Shown: positions 45,651 through 52,854 of the stretch, one piece after another
How the letters are laid out: every line of letters starts with the position of its first letter
How positions within the stretch are numbered: the first letter of the stretch is position 1
Assembly: GCF_000359745.1 (NCBI RefSeq)
Contig: NZ_AQHN01000095.1
Coordinates: 1 to 64,000, forward strand
From: Rhizobium freirei PRF 81
Lineage (GTDB): Bacteria; Pseudomonadota; Alphaproteobacteria; Rhizobiales; Rhizobiaceae
Reading direction: 5' to 3'
Length of the DNA: 64,000 bases
Notes under the pieces: generated by a model
What the model saw: only the letters and a program-made list of their open reading frames with translations
The model's database searches: none
What the model was told of the DNA's origin: nothing
Position numbers and translations under genes: made by a program

Positions 45651-46325
45651 TCAGGCCGTCTGCTCTATGGTGGAGGTCATGTCGGTGATGAGGCCGATGA
45701 TATTGTTCTGCGCCTTGGCGACCTGCTCGACCTTGGACGGATCCCGCGCGATCCCGCTCAACGTGCCGGCGTCTCGGGCGAACTGCTCGTAGACCTTTCT
45801 TGACCGCACGAAGGTCGGCAATGTCGGTAGCTTGTTGTCGCGGATCATCCGGACGGCGTCCTGAAACGCCGCCGTGTTCGTATCGATGCCGTCGACCCGG
45901 TTGAGGACGAGGCGAAGCGGCGCCCGCTTCAGATTGGTCTCCGCCCATTCGAATAGCTTCACCGTCTCGACCATCTCGATGACGTTGGCCTTCGTCGGGA
46001 CGAGAGTGAGGTCGCTCGCGACGATCGCGGCGATCAGCAGATCATTCATGGATCCCTGCACGTCGATCAGGATGACGTCGGCATCGGTGCGCTTCAGGGC
46101 GAGCTTCAGCTCTTCCGTCTTGGTCACCGCCACGGCTTGCAGGGTCTGCGGCAGGGTGCCGGCTTCTCCGCAGCGCTTGACCCATTGCAGGCATGATTGC
46201 TGTTTCTGGTCGGCGTCGACGATGAGGACATTGGTGCCGCCTCTGGCGAGTTCCGACGCGATGAGGAGGCATAGCGTCGATTTGCCGACGCCGCCTTTGG
46301 TATGTGCGAATGCGATAATCGTCAC
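45651..46325 (-). CDS. VirC1-like ParA-family ATPase
   Basis: A 224-residue ParA/MinD-type ATPase: Walker A KGGVGKST (residues about 10-17), VLIVDADQKQQSCLQW, and DVILIDVQGSMNDL as Walker B. It lacks the N-terminal helix-turn-helix of RepA and is the size of VirC1. It is divergent from mobC-relaxase across a repeat-rich region. I infer a role in placing the relaxosome at the transfer machinery rather than plasmid partition, which RepA/RepB already provide. Confidence 0.8.
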   Translation of the reverse strand: MTIIAFAHTKGGVGKSTLCLLIASELARGGTNVLIVDADQKQQSCLQWVKRCGEAGTLPQTLQAVAVTKTEELKLALKRTDADVILIDVQGSMNDLLIAAIVASDLTLVPTKANVIEMVETVKLFEWAETNLKRAPLRLVLNRVDGIDTNTAAFQDAVRMIRDNKLPTLPTFVRSRKVYEQFARDAGTLSGIARDPSKVEQVAKAQNNIIGLITDMTSTIEQTA

Positions 46326-46394
46326 CTAATGCAATCCATTTTTCCAAAATTACATATATATCAACTTATCAAGATCGGTTCCTTCTGCCAAGGC

Positions 46395-46718
46395 CGTAAT
46401 GGCCGGTGAGCCATGAAAGGCCCGCATGGCGTGTTGGCTGTCATGGTCCTGATGATCCTCTTGGCCCCTCGGCCAGCAGGATGCCATCTGGCTCCGGGGC
46501 CATGCCTGCCACTGGGCGCATGAGGGTCATTTCCGCCCCCGATGGTCGTGATGGCCGAGCAGCCGCGATACGCCACGGAGCCTCGATGACCACATGTGGC
46601 CCACGTGTCGGAAGGACCAAGAGGGCCAGTTATGGACAGGGGGCCGTATGGGCCATTTTGTCCAATTCAGCCACATCTGCCAGCATAGCCAGCAAGGGCC
46701 ATATAGCCACATAAGCCA
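46395..46718. repeat. Degenerate 9-bp-period array, likely oriT neighbourhood
   Basis: Read on the minus strand from 46718, the sequence falls into 9-base units that mostly begin TGG or GGC: TGGCTTATG, TGGCTATAT, GGCCCTTGC, TGGCTATGC, TGGCAGATG, TGGCTGAAT, TGGACAAAA, TGGCCCATA and so on, with the phase kept, apart from one-base slips, for about 300 bases. The right end is AT-rich (46719-46750). It occupies the divergent space between the VirC1-like gene and mobC-relaxase, where oriT and relaxosome-binding sites are expected. No gene is supported in 46326-46869. Confidence 0.65.
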
Positions 46719-46869
46719 TTGAAACAACAATATAATTTGTAATTATTTGGTTGGCAGGATAGCAGTTTCCGTGATACGAAAACTGACATGTGCCCGAAGC
46801 GGGCGATGAGGCTCTCCCGGCAGTCGCGAGACCGCAACCGGGAGAGAAAAGAGGCAGCGGCAAGAGGCT

Positions 46870-47265
46870 ATGGCAAAGCGAACCTCCCGACAGAAAGTCG
46901 TGCATGTGCGGTTGAGCGAGGCTGAGTTTCTGGCGTTCGAGGCCTTCTGCATGGATGCGAACCTGACCGTCAGCGAGGTCCTGCGCCGCCTCGTCCGGCA
47001 GGCGGCGGGGTTGGGGCCGGCCTTCGATGGTGACCTGAAGGAGATCATGCTCGCTCACGCCGAGGAGTTGCGCCGGGTCGGCGTCAATCTCAACCAAATC
47101 GCCCGCGCCTTGAACGGAAGGAGGGAGCCGCAGTTCGAGGTGCTGCTGGACGGCGTCGTGCGGCTGGCCCGGCTGGTCGGCGCGCAGGCCTCCGACATGA
47201 GGGATATGTGCGAGGCCGGCCGCGCCAGGGCACAGTTGCAGGTTGACGCCGATGCTTGGTCTTGA
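46870..47265 (+). CDS. MobC-like relaxosome accessory protein
   Basis: A 131-residue ribbon-helix-helix protein: VVHVRLSEAEFLAFEAFCMD, then NLTVSEVLRRLVRQAAG, and the family hallmark LRRVGVNLNQIARALNG. MobC/VirD1-type proteins bind oriT and open the strands for the relaxase. GAGGC-rich leader with AAGAGG before the ATG. It overlaps the relaxase gene by 14 bases. Confidence 0.88.
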   Translation: MAKRTSRQKVVHVRLSEAEFLAFEAFCMDANLTVSEVLRRLVRQAAGLGPAFDGDLKEIMLAHAEELRRVGVNLNQIARALNGRREPQFEVLLDGVVRLARLVGAQASDMRDMCEAGRARAQLQVDADAWS

Positions 47266-50200
47266 TGCTTTCATGGCGCTGGTGGACGACCTCGAGCGGA
47301 AACGCAGGGTTCGACCGGCTACAGCGGCAACCCCAAAGCCGGCGGCGCCCCGGCAGATGCCCGGCCCCCGGCCAAAGCGCAGGCGGAAGCAGGCTGATGC
47401 GGGTGACGGCGGCCTGCCTGCCGTTGGCGGGCGTCCCTGGACGGGACCGGCCGCGCCGCAAGCTGACCTGCTGGAGGACGAGAGGCGCCGTCGCGCTGGG
47501 GGTGGGGGCGGCAAGAAACCATCGGCCGGCGGGCGGCGCTCTGGAACGGGGAATGGCGACGAGACGGCCCTCGATCGCTCCGGATCGAGCTTGCCTCCCG
47601 GTGGTGCGGCTGGCGAGCGTGTTGCTCTCGCCTCTGGCTCCCAGCCTGCGGTGGTCAAGCTTGTGAGCTTTGCCGCCGGCCGTGCCCGTGTCGGCAAGCT
47701 TTTGACCTACCAGAGCCGCGGCGGCGAACTGTCCGTCGAGAACGAGGCCGGTGCTACCTCCGAAGGCCGCGACTGGATCGGGCAGCTTGCCGACGAGTGG
47801 TCAGAGGCCGATGGGCGTGAGCCGTCGAAAGATGTCCTGCGCCTGTCGATGACGGTCGGTGCGTCTCGTTTTGCCGATGACGGGGCCGTTGGCGAAGCCC
47901 TCAAGACGGCGCTTGCCGCCCATCGCATCGCCTGGCGTAGCGTCGAGTCCAGCTTGGGGGAGGCGAGGGAAATCGAACTGGTGGTGAGCGCCGCGCGCCG
48001 CCGGCAGCCCGGCGAGGAGAAAGCCGGGCGCATCTACGACAACCGCAAATCCCTGCACGTCCTGGACGACAGGCTGACAGCGGCCTTCGACCCGGACACG
48101 GCGGTCGACGTGCGTGGTTTTGCGCATGGCGTCGAAGGTGTTGCCCGCTATCTCGGCCAGCTGCGAAAGGGCAGCAGCTACCGTGTCATCGTCAACAGGA
48201 TGGACCGGTCCGGTCAGCCGGCCGCCGATCATATCCTCGAGGGGGAGCGTTCGGTTCTCGATGAGGCGAAGGACTGGAAGCGCGATCTGAGATCCCAGGA
48301 GCGCCGGGATGTGGCTCATATCGTTCTCAGCGCCCGGCCGGGAACGCCCAGGGACGCTTTTGTCGATGCCGCCCGTGCGATGCTTGCCCGCGAGTTTGCC
48401 GGGCATCGCTATCTGTTCACCACCCATGAGGATCGCCGTCACATCCATGTTCATGCGGTGGTGAAGATGCAGTCGGAGACCGGCGAGCGGCTGCATCCGA
48501 AGATCGAGGATCTGCGCCGCTGGCGAAGGACGATCGCCGAGGAGGCCCGCGAGCGGGATATCCCAATGGATGCGGTGAGCCGTTTCGAACGGACGAACCC
48601 GCCCGGTTATAAAATGAAGGACATCCGGCGCGTCGAGCGCGGCGAAGCTTCCGAAAGCATTCGCCGCCGGGTCGAGGCGGTGCGTAACGGCGTCATCCAT
48701 ATCCCCACCCGCGACGAGGGCAAGCGCCATGCACAGGCGGTCGCGAACGGTTGGAACGGTGAGGCCGAACGGGTTACCGCGACGCAGTACCGCACGGAGC
48801 CGCCCCGGCGTCCGGGCATTGTTCGCCTCTATCGGGCCGAGAGGCCGGGTGCGCGCTCCTCGGCGCCGCTGTTCACGCGCGACCGCGGTGTCGCCGCGCA
48901 ACATGTTGTCCGCGACGGCGGCGTGCTTCGCTATATCGATGTCCCAGTAGAGGCGGTGCAGTCGCTCATCCCGTCACGGCAGGATCCGCAGAATGTCTTC
49001 GTCGTGCCCCGCGCACTTGCCGCTGGAAGCGAGATCATCGATGTGGCCGATGCCTCGCTCGTTTGGCATTTCCGCGACCGGGCCGACGCGGCGATCGCAA
49101 AAAGCCGCGAGACGTCGGCCGAGCAAAACACCACTACGACCACCTCCACTACGACCACCTCCACCGCGACATCCGCAACGATCAGGGAGCAGGACATGCC
49201 GGACCTCAATACGATGAACACCGCCTTTACCGAGATGGAAACCAGTCTCGATCAGATCGGCCAGAACCTGCCGCCGGAACGGCTTCAGGAATTCGATGGG
49301 TTGCGCAAGAAGCTCAAGGTCAGCCAGACCAAGATGCTGGAGACGCAGACAGAGATCGAGAAGAAGCGTGGCAATATCGAGGGTGAAACCTATGTAACGC
49401 CGGTCCCGCATCAATTTGCAGGCTTCGTCGCGGAAAAGCGCGGCGGGGATGTCCGCTACAGCCACCGCAAGGCAGATGGCCGCGTCGGCGCCGTCGCCTT
49501 CACCGATCACGGCGATCGGGTCGAGATCGGAAATTGGCGGGACCGGGAGACGGTTCTTGCCGCGATGGAGCTCGGCGCCGAGAAGTGGGGCGCTCTCACG
49601 GTCAACGGAACGGATCGTTACAAGGCACTCGCCGTCGAGCTTGCGGCGGAGCATGGGTTCAGGTTGACCAATCCGGAGCTGCAGGACGCCCTGGCTGCTG
49701 CCCGTGACCGATTTGATAACCAGCGTCCGAAGGAGGCAAGTATCACAGCAGGCGCCCAGACGCGCGCCGAAACAGCGGTCGAGGCTCCAAAGGCGAAGCC
49801 GGGTGTTGCCGAAGCCCCGGCGCCGGAAACCGCCGCGGCATCGAATGTGGGAGTGCGAGCCCAGCAAGCGCCAGCCTTCGTCGACGCCGGCGACAAGATC
49901 AGGCTTTCGGATCGCGATCGCGCCGCCATGCTGGCCGCGATGCAGGAGGCTGCGAAAAAATGGGATACGATCGCTGTGACCGGCAGCGACGGGGACAAGG
50001 CGCTTGCTGTCGAGCTTGCAGCAGAGCACGGGTTTAAGATCACCAATCCCGAGCTTCAGGACCAGTTGAAGGCCGCCCAGGCGATGGTCCAGCAGCGCCG
50101 CGTCCACGAGGAGGTGCTGGAACAGCAGAAGCTCGGGTTCATCGATGGTGCGAGGACCGTGAAGGAAAAAGAAGCGACGGCTTCTGCTCCGGTCGAGGTC

Positions 50201-50854
50201 CCGAAACTCCCCGTCGATACGGGTGACAAGGTCAAGCCCGCCGACCGGGACCGGGACTCCATGCTGGTTGCCATGCGCGCGGCCTCAGAGAAGTGGGGTG
50301 CCATTACCGTCAATGGCACCGATCGGGAGAAGGCCGTCGCCGTGGAGTTGGCGGCTGAGTACGGTATCCCAATCAGCAATCCCGAGCTTCAGGATCAGGT
50401 GAAGGCTGCACAAGCGAAGGTCGAGGACCGCCGGGCGAAGGAAGAAGCCCGTGAGCGCAAGCAGCTCGGCTTTGTGGCGGGCACGAACGAAGCGGTTGCG
50501 GCACAGCGCACCGACGCGGAGATCGCCATTGCGCTCGACACCGTCAAGGAGAACACCAGGACCGAGGCGGTGCGCGAGACCAGGCAGGCCGAACGTTCCG
50601 AACGCACGGGCGAGCGGCCGTTCGACGGAGGAGGGGAAGATCACGCCTATCGGACGAAGGCAGAATCCGCCGCAGCGAGACGGGCGGAACGATCAGTCGA
50701 GCAGAACCCTGCCGCGCCGATCCCGGCCGATGTCAACCAGTCGCCCGAGATCGAGCGCCAGCGGCAGGTGCAGGACGAGCTCCTCGCCGAGAAGCAAGCC
50801 AACAACCAGGCCAAGACCACCAGGCAGCGGCAAAAGCCCCGGCAGAAACAATGA
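47252..50854 (+). CDS. Relaxase with three LPD7 domains
   Basis: A 1,200-residue transfer relaxase. After a basic Pro/Gly-rich N-terminus, the nuclease domain has GKLLTYQSRGGEL (possible catalytic-Tyr region), VAHIVLSARPGTPRDAFVDA, and the metal-binding HIHVHAVVK (about residues 396-404). A Thr-rich linker (residues about 625-650) leads to a C-terminal half with three LPD7 repeats (KWGALTVNGTDRYKALAVEL and two similar) and a basic tail. The relaxase would nick oriT and carry the strand to VirD4. An internal ATG at about 49196 with a good ribosome site could give a separate LPD7 protein. Confidence 0.87.
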   Translation: MLGLDAFMALVDDLERKRRVRPATAATPKPAAPRQMPGPRPKRRRKQADAGDGGLPAVGGRPWTGPAAPQADLLEDERRRRAGGGGGKKPSAGGRRSGTGNGDETALDRSGSSLPPGGAAGERVALASGSQPAVVKLVSFAAGRARVGKLLTYQSRGGELSVENEAGATSEGRDWIGQLADEWSEADGREPSKDVLRLSMTVGASRFADDGAVGEALKTALAAHRIAWRSVESSLGEAREIELVVSAARRRQPGEEKAGRIYDNRKSLHVLDDRLTAAFDPDTAVDVRGFAHGVEGVARYLGQLRKGSSYRVIVNRMDRSGQPAADHILEGERSVLDEAKDWKRDLRSQERRDVAHIVLSARPGTPRDAFVDAARAMLAREFAGHRYLFTTHEDRRHIHVHAVVKMQSETGERLHPKIEDLRRWRRTIAEEARERDIPMDAVSRFERTNPPGYKMKDIRRVERGEASESIRRRVEAVRNGVIHIPTRDEGKRHAQAVANGWNGEAERVTATQYRTEPPRRPGIVRLYRAERPGARSSAPLFTRDRGVAAQHVVRDGGVLRYIDVPVEAVQSLIPSRQDPQNVFVVPRALAAGSEIIDVADASLVWHFRDRADAAIAKSRETSAEQNTTTTTSTTTTSTATSATIREQDMPDLNTMNTAFTEMETSLDQIGQNLPPERLQEFDGLRKKLKVSQTKMLETQTEIEKKRGNIEGETYVTPVPHQFAGFVAEKRGGDVRYSHRKADGRVGAVAFTDHGDRVEIGNWRDRETVLAAMELGAEKWGALTVNGTDRYKALAVELAAEHGFRLTNPELQDALAAARDRFDNQRPKEASITAGAQTRAETAVEAPKAKPGVAEAPAPETAAASNVGVRAQQAPAFVDAGDKIRLSDRDRAAMLAAMQEAAKKWDTIAVTGSDGDKALAVELAAEHGFKITNPELQDQLKAAQAMVQQRRVHEEVLEQQKLGFIDGARTVKEKEATASAPVEVPKLPVDTGDKVKPADRDRDSMLVAMRAASEKWGAITVNGTDREKAVAVELAAEYGIPISNPELQDQVKAAQAKVEDRRAKEEARERKQLGFVAGTNEAVAAQRTDAEIAIALDTVKENTRTEAVRETRQAERSERTGERPFDGGGEDHAYRTKAESAAARRAERSVEQNPAAPIPADVNQSPEIERQRQVQDELLAEKQANNQAKTTRQRQKPRQKQ
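49131..49160 (+). repeat. Tandem 15-bp repeat in the relaxase linker
   Basis: CCACTACGACCACCT occurs twice in perfect tandem and begins a third, degenerate copy. It encodes the Thr/Ser-rich linker between nuclease and C-terminal domains and is expected to vary in copy number. Confidence 0.75.
49541..50430 (+). repeat. Three LPD7-coding repeats inside the relaxase gene
   Basis: Three related segments, about 49541-49716, 49907-50090 and 50240-50430, each encode KWG..tVnGtD..KAlAVELAAEhG..itNPELQ. They are the LPD7 (large polyvalent protein-associated) domain in triplicate, joined by Pro/Ala/Glu-rich spacers. Confidence 0.8.
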
Positions 50855-50904
50855 CGGGATTGCTTCTGCCGCGCCGGTGTTCCGTGGTTTCGAAGATAGA
50901 CAGA

Positions 50905-51318
50905 TCAGGCCACCTGCGGCTCATCTCGCAAAGACCGCAGGAATTCCAGATCTTCAGGATGGCGATCGAGGAGTTCGATCAGACCGATTGCCGCATCGCT
51001 TGGCGGTGTGGCGCCACTTTCATACTTCTGAAACGCGCGCCGGCCTCCTCCAATGAGGTGTCCGGCCTCCTCCTGCGTCAGATTTAGCTTGTCCTTGCGG
51101 ATGCGTCGAACATGCTCTCCATAGGCAGCGCGCAGTTCCTGAAACGCCTGGTCGGACTCCGCGAGGTCGCCACCGGTATGGATGGCATCGCCGTCATCAT
51201 CGGGATACCAGCCGGCAACATTAACGATGCGTGCAAATGAGCCATAGCGAACGACCTGCGGGCGGACGGCGCGCCGCAGGATCTTGCCTGTCTCGGGATG
51301 CACTCGTGTATCAGTCAT
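50905..51318 (-). CDS. mqsA: MqsA-type HTH antitoxin
   Basis: A 137-residue antitoxin. The N-terminal part contains GWYPDDDGDAIHTGGDLA, and the C-terminal part an Xre-type helix-turn-helix (LNLTQEEAGHLIGGGRRAFQKYESG) typical of MqsA/YgiT proteins. The CxxC zinc knuckles of E. coli MqsA are absent, as in the short alphaproteobacterial variants. It is preceded by AAGGAGG within the mqsR end, and overlaps mqsR by 8 bases. It should repress the operon through the palindrome at 51640-51652. Confidence 0.87.
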   Translation of the reverse strand: MTDTRVHPETGKILRRAVRPQVVRYGSFARIVNVAGWYPDDDGDAIHTGGDLAESDQAFQELRAAYGEHVRRIRKDKLNLTQEEAGHLIGGGRRAFQKYESGATPPSDAAIGLIELLDRHPEDLEFLRSLRDEPQVA

Positions 51319-51634
51319 TATTGACCTCCTTGAACGACGTCAGCACAACGTCGATCAGTGTTTCGCCTGCGAACTTGAGATAAAGAAAGCGCTCATCCCA
51401 AGCCAAATTGTAGGTATCGTGCCACACCTTGGAATTCGGCGGGCTGTGCGCGGTCTCCGATTTGACAAAATCCCGGTGCTGGAGCGCCTGAACAGCAGCG
51501 ACGATATCTAAAAGTGAATATCCCAAATCCCGCGCATTTCTGATTGCCGTGCTCGTCGCTTCCAAAGTATCAGTCGTTGCGAACTTCGCCTTGACCCGCG
51601 CCAGGTCGTGATGAGGCCTGCGTTTCACCGGCAT
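51311..51634 (-). CDS. mqsR: MqsR-type toxin
   Basis: A 107-residue RelE-fold ribonuclease toxin: KRRPHHDLARVKAKFA, AIRNARDLGYSLLDIVAAVQ, QHRDFVKSETAH and WHDTYNL with LYLKFAGETLIDVVLTSFKE are the MqsR hallmarks. MqsR cuts mRNA, in E. coli at GCU. Toxin-first order, unusual for toxin-antitoxin pairs in general but normal for mqsRA, is kept. Confidence 0.9.
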   Translation of the reverse strand: MPVKRRPHHDLARVKAKFATTDTLEATSTAIRNARDLGYSLLDIVAAVQALQHRDFVKSETAHSPPNSKVWHDTYNLAWDERFLYLKFAGETLIDVVLTSFKEVNND

Positions 51635-51639
51635 AGATA

Positions 51640-51652
51640 CACCTTAAAGGTT
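51640..51652 (-). promoter_or_regulatory. MqsA-type operator overlapping the mqsR ribosome site
   Basis: On the minus strand the sequence is AACCT-TTA-AGGTG, one base off the known MqsA palindrome AACCT-N3-AGGTT. It lies five bases before the mqsR start codon and covers the AAGG ribosome site. Confidence 0.62.
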
Positions 51653-52010
51653 AATATTGCAAGATGCCGTGTGAAATCAAGCCATCGGCATCTTTTGGAG
51701 AACTTCGATTCCAAGTCTGCTTATATCCACTGTTCTAGCTTGCCGCACCATCTTGACGCTTGCGCTTCCCAAGCGCTGGATCCTTTTCCAGCCGCCGTGG
51801 CGTTGTTTCTCGATTCTGACGGCATTCATTTGTAATTTCAATAGTTTAGTTCCATAAGCTATCTTATGTGATGTTATAACATAATGAACGTAGGTTCAAG
51901 GATGACGTGCGTCTTGCGAATGAGAAGGTTCGTTTCCCAACGCGTTGGCTCGACGGTCGAACCCGCCTGCTAAGGTCGACATCGGATCAATCTCAAACGA
52001 CGCTGCCGGA
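51653..52010. other. Intergenic region upstream of mqsRA
   Basis: A 358-base stretch between mqsRA and the end of the secreted-protease operon. It is AT-richer than the flanks (51835-51900) and should hold the mqsR promoter. No gene is supported. Confidence 0.4.
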
Positions 52011-52847
52011 CTACGGGGAGCACCGCACGACCCCAGCGGCCCGGCCCTCTTCGAGGGCACCCGCCAACGCATCAAACATGATATTGTGAGGTTTTTCCCA
52101 AGCCGCCAGGAGCGCCCGTCGCGACGCGTCGAACCATGCTGGGCCTCTCTTTGACGCCGGACATGAGCTGCCTATGTCGCTGAGTTTCGGCTCCGGTGCG
52201 AACTCGGTATAGATCTCGCGTCGGATACCGGCTGGCCGCGCCACCTGCGCTGTCAGCGTGCTTGGCTGTTCAATGTCTGACAACGGTGCGAGGTTTTTCG
52301 CCTGCACAGCAGCGTCGAGATCCTGGGTGGCACCCAACCAAGCCGGGCGTGGCACCGTTACCCCGTGCAGGAAGATGAAGTTGTGAGAGCTATCGTCGCT
52401 CCCTCCTCCTGAGTTTCCCGGCTCAATGATATTTCCGGCGATGGGAAACGAAAGCTGGTTGGAGCACCAGCTATAGGCCGTGACACGGCTGAGGCATTTC
52501 GACCCCTTGGATTGGCAAGCGCTATCGATCCAGGCGGCAAGCATAGACGGGGGGATGATGGCAACACGCGCCCAACCGTGCAAGCCGCCATTTTCATAGC
52601 TGCAATCATGGTAGGGAATCCCCGGATATAGCTTCAAGTCTTTCGCAGGATCAGTACACTTCCCATTCTCAAAATATCTGGGTTTGGAGAGCTTTTTCGT
52701 AAGATACTTCTCCAAGCCGTCTCGCGGGTTTCCGCCAGAGATCGCCGCAGCTACCTGCTTGGCTGTCACAGCCTCACAACTGGCTGCATGTCCTTGGCCG
52801 ACCACGCAAAGGCCGATCGTGATGGCGATGGCGGAAACCTTCAGCAT
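52011..52847 (-). CDS. Secreted Cys-containing protein of the caspase/lysozyme operon
   Basis: A 278-residue exported protein. The signal peptide is MLKVSAIAITIGLCVVGQGHA (about 21 residues). The mature part has at least seven cysteines (AASCEAV, NGKCTDP, YHDCSYE, SACQSKGSKC, YSWCSNQ), suggesting disulfides, and HGWARVAIIPPSMLAAWIDS. No family is recognised. It is the last gene of a three-gene operon, 7 bases after the caspase-GH25 gene, so it may be an inhibitor, regulator or substrate of those enzymes. Confidence 0.68.
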   Translation of the reverse strand: MLKVSAIAITIGLCVVGQGHAASCEAVTAKQVAAAISGGNPRDGLEKYLTKKLSKPRYFENGKCTDPAKDLKLYPGIPYHDCSYENGGLHGWARVAIIPPSMLAAWIDSACQSKGSKCLSRVTAYSWCSNQLSFPIAGNIIEPGNSGGGSDDSSHNFIFLHGVTVPRPAWLGATQDLDAAVQAKNLAPLSDIEQPSTLTAQVARPAGIRREIYTEFAPEPKLSDIGSSCPASKRGPAWFDASRRALLAAWEKPHNIMFDALAGALEEGRAAGVVRCSP

Positions 52848-52854
52848 CTCTGGT

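Noticed and set aside
46527..46730. 67-codon Trp-rich frame (a Trp about every third residue)
   Set aside because: The periodic Trp results from the 9-base TGG-phase repeat in the DNA; such a protein is implausible and no ribosome site is present.
46630..47697. 355-codon minus-strand frame across mobC and the relaxase start
   Set aside because: It overlaps mobC, whose conserved motifs are on the plus strand; the frame is Pro/Arg/Ser-rich without a domain.
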